Shown here: one piece after another, positions 17,876 to 26,596 of the stretch
Numbering within the stretch: the first letter of the stretch is position 1
Layout of the letters: the number at the start of each line of letters is the position of its first letter
Source: Mycolicibacterium boenickei
GTDB taxonomy: Bacteria; Actinomycetota; Actinomycetes; Mycobacteriales; Mycobacteriaceae
Assembly: GCF_010731295.1 (NCBI RefSeq)
Contig: NZ_AP022579.1
Span: 2,170,001-2,234,000, forward strand
DNA length: 64,000 nt
Reading direction: 5' to 3'
Notes under the pieces: generated by a model
Databases searched by the model: none
Told to the model about the DNA's origin: nothing
The model's input: the letters and a program-made list of their open reading frames with translations, nothing else
Program-made: the position numbers and the translations under genes

Positions 17876-20230
17876 TCAGTGATCCCTTCCTTGGTTCTCC
17901 TGCGAGCGTTCGATGGCGTCGACGATGGCCGCCGGGGTGGCGGGCAGAGTGGTGAGGGTGACGCCGAGCGGGGCCAACGCGTCGTTCACGGCGTTGATGA
18001 CCGCGGGCGTCGAGCCGATGGCGCCGCCCTCACCCGCACCCTTGTATCCACCGACACCGGGTCCGGGGATCTCGACGTGGCCGTACTCGATCGTCGGGAC
18101 CTCGGTGGCGGTGGGCAGCAGATAGTCGACAAAGGTTGAGGACAACGGATTTCCGGCAGCGTCGTAGGACAGCTTCTCCAGCAGGGCCCCGCCGATACCC
18201 TGCACGGTGCCGCCGGCGATCTGGCCTTCGACCACGTTGGGGTTGATCATCGGGCCGACGTCCTCGCTGACGATGTAACGCGTCAGGGTGACGTGCCCGG
18301 TGACGACATCGACCTCGCAGGTGCAGGCGTGGGTGGCGTTGGCCCAGTGGATCGGAGCTGTCGGCGGTGCGGTGTAGCGGGCGGTGGCCTCCAGCGAGGC
18401 TGACATGCCCGGCGGCAGCATCTGCGGCTCGTAATGGGCGCGGAAGGCGAGATCGGCGAAACTGACCCGCTTTTCGGGATCGTTGCGCGCAATCGCCTTC
18501 GACCCGCCGAGTTCGATCTCGGATTCCTCGACCTCGAGGCGGGCCGCGGCCATCGCGACGAGCTGTTGGCGCAAGATGGTGCCCGCCTCGTTGACCGCAC
18601 CCGCGGTCATCGGGGCGCTGCGGCTGCCCTGGGTGCCGGCACCGTAGGGCGTCACCGCGGTGTCGCCCTGGATGGTCGCGACATCGTCGATGTCGGCGCC
18701 CAGGGCGTCGGCGGTGAGCTGAATGACGGTGGTTTCCAGGCTGTTTCCGGTGGACCCGCCGTTGACGTAGACGTTGATCTTGCCGGTCGGCTCCATCCGG
18801 ATGGTGCAGCCCTCGCTGGCCAGGTGGCCGGTGGCCGCCCCGGTCGGCTCGATGTATGCGGAGAAGCCCAGGCCCAGATAGCGGCCCTGGGCCAGCGCCT
18901 CGGCCTGCTCCTTGCGGAAGCCCTCGTGGTCGAGGATCTTGACGGCCTGCTCGAAGGTCTCGATCGGGGCGACGTGGTCATAAGGCATGCCGTTGGGGTT
19001 GAAATACGGCATCTCGTCGCGGCGGAGCAGATTCTTGCGTCGCAGCTCGACGGGGTCCATGCCCATCTTGCGCGCGGCGATGTCGAGAAGTATTTCGCGG
19101 GTAAGCGTTTCGTACTGCCACGGCCCGCGGTAGGCATGCAGGCCCGCGGTGTTGGAGAACACCGTCTTGTAGTTGAAGCTGGCCTTGGGCACCCGGTACG
19201 GGCCGGGGAAGAACATGCCGATGGCCGCGGTGGTCAGCACCGGATACGGGGTCGGGTACGAGCCCACGTCCTGGATGAAGTCGATGTCGGCGGCCAGGAT
19301 GGTGCCATCGTCGTCGAACGCCATGCGCACGTCGCCGTCGACGTGGCGGGACTGGCCGGCCGACATCAGGTTCTCGCGGCGGTCCTCGATCCATTTCAGC
19401 GCGGCCGGTACGCGCCGGGCAGCCAGCATGATGCACATGTCCTCGCGCATCGGGACGACCTTCTGGCCGAACCCGCCGCCGGTGTCGCGCATGATGACCC
19501 GCACGTGCTGGGCGGGGATACCGAGCAGCCGGGCCGCGAACGCGCGCAGTTCGTGCGGCGTCTGGGTGGAGGCCCAGATGGTCAGCTCGCCGGAGGTTGC
19601 CGACCACTCGGTGACCATGCCTCGCGTCTCGATCGGCACCGGCACGTGCATCTGCTGGTAGATGTGCTCTTTCACCACGTGCGCGGCGGAGCCGAAGACC
19701 TCTTCGTCCGGCGGCATGCCTGCCATACCTCCGGCGTTGTTGTCCGGGAAGGCTTCGTGGACCGACACCTCGGACGTCAGCGCCTGCCGGAAGTCGGCGA
19801 TGGCGGGCAGCGGCTCGTAGTCGACGTCGACCAGGTCGACGGCATCCTCGGCGATGTAGCGGCTCTCGGCGATGACCAGGGCCACCGGATCTCCGACGAA
19901 CTTCACCTCGCCCTCGGCCAGGGGCGGCCGCGGAGTGTCGGGGACATCCTTGCCCGCGACGGCGTGCCAGGCCTCCTTGACCTCGGGGTTCAGGTCGGCT
20001 GCGGTCAGCACCGCATGTACCCCGGGAAGGGCCAGGGCTGCGGTGGCGTCGATGCCGGTGAACTTGGCGTGCGCGTAGGGGCTGCGGACGAAGCAGGCGT
20101 GCAGCATGCCGGGCCGGCTGATGTCGTCGACGTACGTGCCACGCCCGGTGAGCAGGCGGGTGTCCTCGACCCGCTCGACCCGTCTGCCGGCATAGCGGGT
20201 TGCGACGGTCTCCGGTACGGCTGACGCCAT
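17876..20230 (-). CDS. Molybdenum hydroxylase large subunit (CoxL/XDH-type), not a canonical CO dehydrogenase
   Basis: 784-residue catalytic subunit of the xanthine-oxidase family. Recognisable: GRGTYVDDI at the N-terminus, DTGGGFGQK, WIEDRRENL, and near the C-terminus GGYKGAGEGGAIG with the catalytic Glu. The active-site loop reads AYRGPWQYE; form I CO dehydrogenases have AYRCSFR and form II AYRGAGR, so the CO-specific Cys is missing and CO is not the expected substrate. No maturation genes (coxD/E/F) follow. First gene of the L-G-M-S operon; divergent from the VanX-like gene. Confidence 0.9.
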   Translation of the reverse strand: MASAVPETVATRYAGRRVERVEDTRLLTGRGTYVDDISRPGMLHACFVRSPYAHAKFTGIDATAALALPGVHAVLTAADLNPEVKEAWHAVAGKDVPDTPRPPLAEGEVKFVGDPVALVIAESRYIAEDAVDLVDVDYEPLPAIADFRQALTSEVSVHEAFPDNNAGGMAGMPPDEEVFGSAAHVVKEHIYQQMHVPVPIETRGMVTEWSATSGELTIWASTQTPHELRAFAARLLGIPAQHVRVIMRDTGGGFGQKVVPMREDMCIMLAARRVPAALKWIEDRRENLMSAGQSRHVDGDVRMAFDDDGTILAADIDFIQDVGSYPTPYPVLTTAAIGMFFPGPYRVPKASFNYKTVFSNTAGLHAYRGPWQYETLTREILLDIAARKMGMDPVELRRKNLLRRDEMPYFNPNGMPYDHVAPIETFEQAVKILDHEGFRKEQAEALAQGRYLGLGFSAYIEPTGAATGHLASEGCTIRMEPTGKINVYVNGGSTGNSLETTVIQLTADALGADIDDVATIQGDTAVTPYGAGTQGSRSAPMTAGAVNEAGTILRQQLVAMAAARLEVEESEIELGGSKAIARNDPEKRVSFADLAFRAHYEPQMLPPGMSASLEATARYTAPPTAPIHWANATHACTCEVDVVTGHVTLTRYIVSEDVGPMINPNVVEGQIAGGTVQGIGGALLEKLSYDAAGNPLSSTFVDYLLPTATEVPTIEYGHVEIPGPGVGGYKGAGEGGAIGSTPAVINAVNDALAPLGVTLTTLPATPAAIVDAIERSQENQGRDH

Positions 20231-20276
20231 AGGATCGCTCCAATCCGTCGGTTACTTCTGCGCGTAAGCAAATGGC

Positions 20277-20293
20277 CGCCGGAGGCTCCGGCG
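20277..20293. promoter_or_regulatory. GC-rich palindrome in the coxL-like/vanX-like divergent region
   Basis: CGCCGGAG-G-CTCCGGCG, eight-base arms around one central base. Too tight to fold as an RNA hairpin at its centre, so a protein-binding site is more likely. It lies 47 bases before the coxL-like start and 40 before the vanX-like start. Confidence 0.35.
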
Positions 20294-20332
20294 CCTGATC
20301 AAGAGTGTGGTTATCGTACATCGGAAAGCAAT

Positions 20333-20998
20333 ATGCCTGAAGAAGAGAGTGTCATTTCCGCAGCAAGCCGGCTGGTGGCGGCCACGCTACTGACGGCCGC
20401 GGCCGTCGCCGTTCCGGTGGTCGGGGCGCCTGCGGCGTTCGCGAGGCCGGCGGCCGAAGCCGGGCTGGTCGACGTGCGCACCGTGGTTCCCGACGCGGTG
20501 ATCGACCTGCGGTATGCGACGAGCGACAACTTCGTCGGCCAGCGGCTCTACCCACCCGGGGCGCCGTGTCTGGTGCACGAGTCGATGGCCCCCGGCCTAT
20601 CGGCCGCCGCCGCGGCGCTCCGACCGCAGACCCTGGTGTTCTGGGACTGCTATCGACCGCACGAGGTGCAGGTCAAGATGTTCGAGGTGGTGTCCAATCC
20701 CAACTGGGTGGCCCGGCCGTCGGCGTACGCGCGCAGCCACGAGGCCGGCCGCTCGGTGGACGTCACGATCGCCGGCGGTGGCTCTCTCCTCGACATGGGA
20801 ACCGGGTTCGACGACTTCACGCCGCGCAGTCTGGCCTACGCGACCGACGGGATCAGCCCTGCCGCGCAAGCCAACCGGACCCGATTGCGTGAGGCGATGG
20901 CCGCCGGCGGGCTGACCGTGTACTCGGGGGAGTGGTGGCATTTCGACGGGCCGGGCGCAGCCGATCCGCGGCCGTACCTGGACGTACCGTTGCAATAG
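20333..20998 (+). CDS. Secreted D-Ala-D-Ala dipeptidase (VanX/M15D family)
   Basis: 221-residue predicted exported zinc peptidase. The signal peptide ends near residue 38 (FARPAAEA). The M15 zinc site is complete: SHEAGRSVDV (first His and Asp) and GEWWHFDG (base Glu and last His); FWDCYRPHEVQ is the family motif with Arg. It would cleave D-Ala-D-Ala or related peptidoglycan peptides outside the membrane. GGAAAG lies shortly before the ATG. Confidence 0.88.
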   Translation: MPEEESVISAASRLVAATLLTAAAVAVPVVGAPAAFARPAAEAGLVDVRTVVPDAVIDLRYATSDNFVGQRLYPPGAPCLVHESMAPGLSAAAAALRPQTLVFWDCYRPHEVQVKMFEVVSNPNWVARPSAYARSHEAGRSVDVTIAGGGSLLDMGTGFDDFTPRSLAYATDGISPAAQANRTRLREAMAAGGLTVYSGEWWHFDGPGAADPRPYLDVPLQ

Positions 20999-21093
20999 TT
21001 CCGTCCGTAACCAAACGGGCTGTATCCGGGTTTGGAATGTGTCAGCATGGGGAACCGTAACGTTCGTCACGATCCGGTAGGCGTGGAGTCGAA

Positions 21094-21798
21094 ATGAACG
21101 TCTTCAAATTGTTCCAGGGCGCGGTGCTGATCGCCGCCTGCGCCGCCCCCATTGCACCCATGCCCGTCGCGTCGGCGCAGCCACCGTGCCCCGACGTCGA
21201 GGTGGTGTTCGCCCGAGGCACCTATGAGCCGCCCGGCGTCGGTGGCCCGGGACAGTCCTTCGTGGACGCACTGCGGGCACGGGTCGGGGAGCGTTCGGTC
21301 GAGGTGTATCCGGTGAACTATCAGGCCAGCGGAAATTTCGGTGACCGCATCGAGTTCGCCCGAACGGTGGTCGACGGCATCCGGGATGCGTCCGACCACA
21401 TCAAGGCGACGGCCAGGGACTGTCCCAAGACGAAGGTGGTCCTGGGCGGCTACTCCCAGGGTGCCGTGGTAGCCGGCTACACCACCGCGGCAACTGTGCC
21501 GGACGGTATCCCGGCCGAGTACAAGCAATACATCCCCGCGCCCATGGCGCCTGAGGTCGCCGACCACGTGGCCTCGGTGGTGCTGCTCGGCACGCCGTCC
21601 GACGAGTTCATGCGTGACATCGGCGCACCGCAGATGGTCATCGGTCCCCGCTACAAGGACAAGACCATCGAGTTGTGCGAGCCCGGTGACACCATCTGCG
21701 ACGGAACACCCGCCGGGGTTCCCAACTTCGCGCACACGGCTTATGTGCTCAACGGTATGCCGGGCCAGGCCGCTGACTTCACGGTCGGCCGGCTCTGA
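21094..21798 (+). CDS. Secreted cutinase-family serine esterase
   Basis: 234-residue exported alpha/beta hydrolase of the mycobacterial cutinase-like (Cfp21/CULP) group. Signal peptide cleaved near SAQ (residue 29). Mature start PPCPDVEVVFARGT is typical. Catalytic triad: Ser in GGYSQGA, Asp in GDTICD, His in FAHTAYV. Paired cysteines (CPD...DCPKTK and CEPGDTIC) are those expected. Likely hydrolyses lipid esters in the envelope. GTGGAG before the ATG at 21094 is the ribosome-binding site. Confidence 0.92.
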   Translation: MNVFKLFQGAVLIAACAAPIAPMPVASAQPPCPDVEVVFARGTYEPPGVGGPGQSFVDALRARVGERSVEVYPVNYQASGNFGDRIEFARTVVDGIRDASDHIKATARDCPKTKVVLGGYSQGAVVAGYTTAATVPDGIPAEYKQYIPAPMAPEVADHVASVVLLGTPSDEFMRDIGAPQMVIGPRYKDKTIELCEPGDTICDGTPAGVPNFAHTAYVLNGMPGQAADFTVGRL

Positions 21799-21877
21799 CG
21801 GTGCCGAGTTGATAACAATCTGAAACCTCAATGGTTGCAATGTCATCCGTGAGCAAGGGTTCTTTGCTGAGCCACAC

Positions 21878-21883
21878 TATGTT
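21878..21883 (+). promoter_or_regulatory. -10 element of a probable leaderless transcript (GH5-like gene)
   Basis: TATGTT fits TANNNT and stands six bases before the GTG start at 21890, so the transcript would begin at the start codon. No ribosome-binding site is visible. Confidence 0.55.
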
Positions 21884-21889
21884 CACTAA

Positions 21890-23035
21890 GTGCACCGTCG
21901 AACGGCCCTCAAGATCCCGCTGGTACTGGCAGCAGCAGCGGCTCTACCCCAGGTACTGGCCCCACTTCCGGTGATCCCGCGCGCCGGCGCGGCGCCCGGC
22001 CAATGGCCGGTCGAGCGGGCCAACGCGTGGTACCAGGCGCAGGGCTGGCTGGTCGGCACCAACTTCATCACGTCGAACGCGATCAACCAGATCGAGATGT
22101 TCTCGCCGGGCACCTACGATGCGCGACGCATCGACAGTGAGCTCGGGGCGTGCCGGCTCCTCGGGTTCAACACCGTCCGGGTCTTCCTGCACGATCTGCT
22201 GTGGGCGCAGGATCGTGCCGGATTCCAAAGCAGGCTGGCCAATTTCGTCGGGATCGCGGCGCGTCAGGGAATCAAGCCGCTGTTCGTGTTCTTCGATTCG
22301 TGCTGGGACCCGAACCCTCAGCTCGGCGCGCAACGGGCCCCGACGCCCGGCGTGCACAACTCGGGCTGGGTGCAGAGCCCGGGAGCGCAGCGCATCGACG
22401 ATCCCCGCTACCGGCCCGTCCTGCGTGATTACGTGGTCGGTGTGATGAGCCAGTTCCGCAACGACAACCGGGTGCTGGGCTGGGATCTGTGGAACGAGCC
22501 GGACAATCCCGCCAAGCAGTACCGCAAGGTCGAACGCAAGGACAAGATCGATGCCGTGGGCGGTCTGCTGCCGCAGGTGTTCGCCTGGGCGCGCTCGGTC
22601 AATGCCGTGCAGCCGCTGACCAGTGGCGTCTGGCAGGGCAGCTGGGATCGCGGAAGCCGCAGCGAGATGGACAGCTTTCAACTCGACAACTCCGACGTCA
22701 TCTCGTTCCACTCCTATGCCGGCCCCGCCGAATTCGAGGCTCGCATAGCCGAACTCGCCCCGCTGGGCCGGCCGATCCTGTGCACGGAATACCTGGCCCG
22801 GGATCAGGGCAGCACGGTCGAGGGCGTGCTGCCCGTCGCCAAGCGACACAACGTCGGCGCCTACAGCTGGGGGTTGGTGGCAGGCAAGACCCAGACTTAC
22901 TTCCCGTGGGACTCCTGGGACAAGCCCTACACCAAGGTGCCGAACGTGTGGTTCAGCGACCTGCTGCAACCCGATGGACGGCCCTACAAGGACAGCGAGT
23001 ACCAAACCCTGCGGAAGCTGACCACCCGGGTCTGA
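21890..23035 (+). CDS. Tat-exported GH5-like glycoside hydrolase
   Basis: 381-residue (beta/alpha)8 glycosidase-like protein. The N-terminus MHRRTALKIPLVL fits a twin-arginine signal, cleaved near residue 35. Acid/base Glu203 in DLWNEPDN and probable nucleophile Glu300 in ILCTEYLAR match the clan A (GH5) layout; ISFHSY supplies the conserved His/Tyr. Two cysteines (FFDSCWD and LGACRL) may be structural. The substrate, a cell-wall or environmental glycan, cannot be named. The GTG start fits a leaderless promoter. Confidence 0.85.
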   Translation: MHRRTALKIPLVLAAAAALPQVLAPLPVIPRAGAAPGQWPVERANAWYQAQGWLVGTNFITSNAINQIEMFSPGTYDARRIDSELGACRLLGFNTVRVFLHDLLWAQDRAGFQSRLANFVGIAARQGIKPLFVFFDSCWDPNPQLGAQRAPTPGVHNSGWVQSPGAQRIDDPRYRPVLRDYVVGVMSQFRNDNRVLGWDLWNEPDNPAKQYRKVERKDKIDAVGGLLPQVFAWARSVNAVQPLTSGVWQGSWDRGSRSEMDSFQLDNSDVISFHSYAGPAEFEARIAELAPLGRPILCTEYLARDQGSTVEGVLPVAKRHNVGAYSWGLVAGKTQTYFPWDSWDKPYTKVPNVWFSDLLQPDGRPYKDSEYQTLRKLTTRV

Positions 23036-23047
23036 CCGCGCCGCGTG

Positions 23048-23071
23048 ACTGGGGTAGCGGATTACCCCAGT
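23048..23071. promoter_or_regulatory. Nine-bp inverted repeat after the GH5-like gene
   Basis: ACTGGGGTA-N6-TACCCCAGT, perfect arms. It begins 13 bases after the GH5-like stop and ends 32 bases before the small gene at 23103. It could be a terminator hairpin or an operator for the small gene and regulator that follow. Confidence 0.45.
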
Positions 23072-23102
23072 GTCACCCCCGAGCCGCGGTCAGTCTGGGT
23101 TG

Positions 23103-23315
23103 ATGGCAATCGATGCGGATCGGGTCGGTGCGCTTGAGCGGTTGCCGTTGCCGTACGCGATGGCGTTGCGCTTGCGCGCGGCAGGGATTGCCGACGACGT
23201 GATCGCCGAATGCCTCGGGCTCGCACCGGAGGCACTGCCGATGTTCATGCGGGTGGCCGAGGCCAAACTTGCGGCCGCGCGCGGACAGCCTTCGCAAGAC
23301 GGTTGCGACGGTTAG
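23103..23315 (+). CDS. Small helix-turn-helix-like protein (70 residues)
   Basis: 70 residues: starts MAIDADRVGALERLPLPYAM, followed by helices resembling the ALRLRAAGIADDVIAECLGL pattern of sigma-70 region 4 or HTH domains (a hydrophobic helix, AAG turn, then DDVIAECLGLAPEAL). It may be a truncated regulator or an accessory of the LuxR-type ATPase that starts ten bases later. Its TAG stop forms part of that gene's -10 hexamer. A GTG at 23070 is a longer alternative but overlaps the inverted repeat. Function unknown. Confidence 0.6.
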   Translation: MAIDADRVGALERLPLPYAMALRLRAAGIADDVIAECLGLAPEALPMFMRVAEAKLAAARGQPSQDGCDG

Positions 23316-23318
23316 ACT
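23313..23318 (+). promoter_or_regulatory. -10 element of a probable leaderless transcript (LuxR/ATPase gene)
   Basis: TAGACT fits TANNNT, is six bases before the GTG at 23325, and includes the TAG stop codon of the preceding small gene. Confidence 0.5.
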
Positions 23319-23324
23319 CTGGCC

Positions 23325-25943
23325 GTGATCGGCCGGTGGCCGCTGGTGGGGCGCTCTGAGGAGCTGCAGGTGATCGCTGACGCGCTGCGGGCGCCTGCCG
23401 ACCGGGCTCGCGGCATCGTGCTGTCGGGTGCCGCCGGGGTGGGCAAGACGCGCATCGCGCGAGAGGCTGTGGCGCAATGTGTTCCGCGCGTGACGACCCG
23501 GCGGTGGATCGTCGGCACCGCATCGGCACGCAGCGTCCCGCTCGGTGCGTTCGCCGACGTCGCCAGTGACTTCGGCCCGGACCCGCTGCGCCGGGTACGT
23601 GAGGTGATAGACGGGCTGACCGGGCCCGAAGGAGACGGGGAGGTGGTGGTCGGGGTCGATGATGCGCATCTGCTGGATGAGCTCTCGGCCTTCACGGTTC
23701 ATCAGCTGGTCACCCGCCGGCTGGCCACCGTCATCGTCACCATCCGCTCGGGAGAATCCGCCCCCGACGCCATCACCGCGATCTGGAAAGACCAGCACCT
23801 GGAACGCCTGGAATTACAGCCGTTGTCGCCGTCGGAGATCGTGACACTCGTCGAAAGCGTCCTGGACGGGCCAGTGGAATCGTTTACCGCACAGCGTCTT
23901 TGGCAGTACACCCAGGGCAATGTGCTTTACCTGCGGCACCTGCTCGAAAGCGAGGTCGACGCCGGTCGCTTCGCCCGGCGTTCGGGGATGTGGCTGTGGG
24001 ACGGCAGGCCGCGGCTCTCACCGACCCTCACCGAACTGCTCGAGGCGAGGATCGCGCAGGTATCCGCGCCCGTTCGGGAAGTTCTCGACACCCTCACCGT
24101 GGCCGAGCCGCTGGAAACCGATGTGCTGGCCGCGGTCACCGATGCCGACGCGGTGGCCGAGGCGGAAACGCTCGGCCTGGTTACCGTCGACGCCGGTACC
24201 CAACCGGAGTCCGTGCGGCTCGCGCACCCGCTTCTCGGCGAGGTCCGCCGCACGGGATCCCTTCAACTGCGACGGTTACGTGGCCGGATCGCCACCGAAC
24301 TCGCTCGAAGAGATTCGAGTGATCCGCGAGACCTCGTGCGACGTGCGGTGCTCGTCATCGAATCGGATCTCGCACCGCACGCCGGGCTGCTCGTCGCCGC
24401 GGCGTCAGCGGCCATGCAGCTGCTGGACCTTCCACTCGCCGAGATGCTGGCCCAACGGGCCGCGGCCGCCGGCGGCGGCGTCGAGGCCAAACTCGTGTAC
24501 GCGATGGCGATCACCTGGCAGGAACGGACCGAGGAGGCCGAGGACGTCCTTGCCGAGCTGGCCGGCCAGACGGCCGGGCCGGACCGGATCCGGGTCGCGA
24601 CCCTGCGGGCGTTCAATCTCGCCGCCGCGCAGGGCCGGGCGATCGGCGCCGAAGCGGAACTGCATGTCCTGCCCGCCGATGACGAAGGCGCACAGGCGAT
24701 CTCCAGTGCTTTCGGGGCGTTGATCGACTTGGTCCGGGGACGGGCGGCGAGTGCTTTGGAGCGGGCCGAGACTGTACTCGCGGACTCGCCGGACAATGAC
24801 ATCGCCTTCATGCTGGTGACCTGGGCCGTCATCACCGGTGCGGGTGACCTCGGACGTATCGACGGGATCGAGTCGGCGGCAGACGCGGGCTACCGCCGCG
24901 CCGAGATGTCGGCGGAGGTCTCGCACCTGCGGATGCCGCTGGCCGTGCTGCAAGGCATCGCGTATCGACTCGCGGGTGCGCTGCCGTCCTTGACTGCCGC
25001 GATCGCCCGCATCCGGCGCGACACCATCGACGTGCCCTTCCAGCAGGCCTGGCACAGCTTCCTGGCCGGCCTGTCGGCGATGAGTCAGGGCGATCTCGCC
25101 GCCGCGCAACGCGCGCTGCACGAAACGATCGGTCGCTTGGAAGGCAGCGGGGGCAAGCAGATAAAGGGCTTCGCCCTGTCGTGGTCGGCAACCGTCGCCG
25201 GCATGGCCGGCAAGCCGGCCGAGGCGCGTCGCGCGCTGGACGACCTGGAAGCGCTGCACTGGTGGGACGGTGACGCGTGCGAATGGGACGCCGAGAAGTC
25301 CATCGCCGAGGCCTGGGTCTGTGCCGCTGAAGGTGCTGTCTCGCAAGCAGTGTCGATCGTTCGGGAGATGGCGATCAGTGAAGCCGCGCGCGGACGGGCC
25401 GCCTGGGAAGTGGTACTCCTGCAGACCGCGACACAGTTCGGCGACGCCACCACTGCGGCACGGCTGGCTGAACTCGCCGAACGGGTGCAGGGTCCCCGGG
25501 CCTCGGCTGCCGCCTCGCACGCCGCCGCGCTCGCTGCGGGCAGCGGGGAAGGGCTGCTTGCCGCTTCCCGGCGATACGAGGCGTTCGGCGATCGGGTAGC
25601 AGCCGCCGACGCCGCAGCGCACGCCGTCATAGCGCATCAACGAGCCGGCTTGCGCGGTGCGGCATTGAGTGCCGCCGCCGTGGCCGAGCGGCTGGCGGAC
25701 GAATGCCACGGTGCACTCACGCCCGCGTTGCGTGCCGTGGCGACACCGCAACCGTTCACGGGACGACAGCGAGAGGTCATCTCGCTTGCCGCCCAAGGGT
25801 TGTCGAACAAAGCGATCGCCGACCGGTTGACGATGTCGGTGCGCTCCGTCGAAGGCCACCTGTTTCGGGCGTCCCAGCGCGTGGGGGCGAACAGCCGTGA
25901 GCAGTTGATCGCGATCCTGCGGGGAAGCTCAGCGCATTCCTGA
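23325..25943 (+). CDS. Large ATP-binding LuxR-family regulator (LAL type)
   Basis: 872-residue regulator. N-terminal STAND/AAA-type ATPase: Walker A GAAGVGKT (about residue 37) and Walker B VVVGVDDAHLL; a long helical TPR-like middle; a C-terminal LuxR helix-turn-helix with LTGRQREVISLAAQGLS-type start (here FTGRQREVISLAAQGLSNKA) and SVRSVEGHLFRA recognition helix. Such proteins sense a ligand in the TPR region and activate transcription. Start GTG at 23325 suits a leaderless promoter. Target genes may include neighbours, but nothing in the sequence shows this. Confidence 0.9.
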   Translation: MIGRWPLVGRSEELQVIADALRAPADRARGIVLSGAAGVGKTRIAREAVAQCVPRVTTRRWIVGTASARSVPLGAFADVASDFGPDPLRRVREVIDGLTGPEGDGEVVVGVDDAHLLDELSAFTVHQLVTRRLATVIVTIRSGESAPDAITAIWKDQHLERLELQPLSPSEIVTLVESVLDGPVESFTAQRLWQYTQGNVLYLRHLLESEVDAGRFARRSGMWLWDGRPRLSPTLTELLEARIAQVSAPVREVLDTLTVAEPLETDVLAAVTDADAVAEAETLGLVTVDAGTQPESVRLAHPLLGEVRRTGSLQLRRLRGRIATELARRDSSDPRDLVRRAVLVIESDLAPHAGLLVAAASAAMQLLDLPLAEMLAQRAAAAGGGVEAKLVYAMAITWQERTEEAEDVLAELAGQTAGPDRIRVATLRAFNLAAAQGRAIGAEAELHVLPADDEGAQAISSAFGALIDLVRGRAASALERAETVLADSPDNDIAFMLVTWAVITGAGDLGRIDGIESAADAGYRRAEMSAEVSHLRMPLAVLQGIAYRLAGALPSLTAAIARIRRDTIDVPFQQAWHSFLAGLSAMSQGDLAAAQRALHETIGRLEGSGGKQIKGFALSWSATVAGMAGKPAEARRALDDLEALHWWDGDACEWDAEKSIAEAWVCAAEGAVSQAVSIVREMAISEAARGRAAWEVVLLQTATQFGDATTAARLAELAERVQGPRASAAASHAAALAAGSGEGLLAASRRYEAFGDRVAAADAAAHAVIAHQRAGLRGAALSAAAVAERLADECHGALTPALRAVATPQPFTGRQREVISLAAQGLSNKAIADRLTMSVRSVEGHLFRASQRVGANSREQLIAILRGSSAHS

Positions 25944-26063
25944 ATTTCGTCTCTTGCCAATCCAGACGATCCGGCACGGCACTTCGTGACAGTGGCGCGC
26001 TGTCACAACCGGGCGCTCTCCCTCGTCAACGGTCTAGATAACCAAGACAGAAGGGATACGACC

Positions 26064-26429
26064 ATGAACATCGCGTTATGGAGCGCCCAACTGGTGCTGG
26101 CCGCGGTATTCGCCGTCTCCGGCACCGCGAAACTCACGATGGCGCGGCAGCGACTGCTGGACACCGGTCAAACCGGCGTGGCCATGTTCCCCATGCCCGT
26201 CGTCCGTTTCACCGCCGGGATGGAGCTTCTGGCGGTGATCGGGCTGATTGCGCCCGGGCTTACCGGTATCGGTGCGGCGCTGACCCCATTGGCGGCCGCT
26301 GGATTGTGCGTCGTGATGGTCGGCGCTGCCTGGGCGCACAGCCGGTTACACGAACCGCGCAGCGTCCTGATCAACACCGTCCTGTTTGCCCTGGCGGCGT
26401 TCGTGATGATCGGCCGGGGACTGGTCTGA
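26064..26429 (+). CDS. DoxX-family membrane protein
   Basis: 121 residues with four predicted membrane helices: LWSAQLVLAAVFAVSGTAKL (first), VRFTAGMELLAVIGLIAP, GIGAALTPLAAAGLCVVMVG, and NTVLFALAAFVMIGRGL. The GTAK motif in helix 1 is typical of DoxX. The ATG at 26064 follows GAAGGGA. It is preceded by a 120-bp region with no other clear signal. Role uncertain; some DoxX proteins take part in membrane redox and thiol stress functions. Confidence 0.82.
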   Translation: MNIALWSAQLVLAAVFAVSGTAKLTMARQRLLDTGQTGVAMFPMPVVRFTAGMELLAVIGLIAPGLTGIGAALTPLAAAGLCVVMVGAAWAHSRLHEPRSVLINTVLFALAAFVMIGRGLV

Positions 26430-26435
26430 GACCGA

Positions 26436-26579
26436 TCATCGGCCGTCGCCGTTGGGTTTCACTGCGCGGCCCTCCCGGTACAGCACGAGCGCCAAGAAGA
26501 ACACAGCAAAACCGAAGTAGTAGAACTGGTTTGCCGTGCCCGCGTGGTTCTGAATGAGTCGCAGTCCGAATCCCAGCAT
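26436..26579 (-). CDS. Very small membrane protein (47 residues)
   Basis: An open frame starting at ATG 26579: MLGFGLRLIQNHAGTANQFYY, then a hydrophobic segment (FGFAVFFLALVLYREGRAV) and a basic/hydrophilic tail KPNGDGR. One clear membrane helix. It lies 17 bp after the HNH gene on the same strand, and fills an otherwise empty 160-bp space. There is no strong ribosome-binding site, so confidence is moderate. Coding likelihood comes from the coherent membrane topology with a positive-inside tail. Confidence 0.45.
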   Translation of the reverse strand: MLGFGLRLIQNHAGTANQFYYFGFAVFFLALVLYREGRAVKPNGDGR

Positions 26580-26596
26580 TGCGAATGCGGTGGCAC

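Noticed and set aside
18434..20224. Long plus-strand open frame of 596 codons over the large hydroxylase subunit
   Set aside because: It is antisense to a clear 784-residue enzyme with all motifs, and its composition (His/Arg/Gly-rich, no known motif) is that of a high-GC shadow frame.
17876..20230. CO dehydrogenase form I large subunit
   Set aside because: The AYRCSFR active-site motif is absent; the loop reads AYRGPW, so the enzyme is called only a molybdenum hydroxylase.
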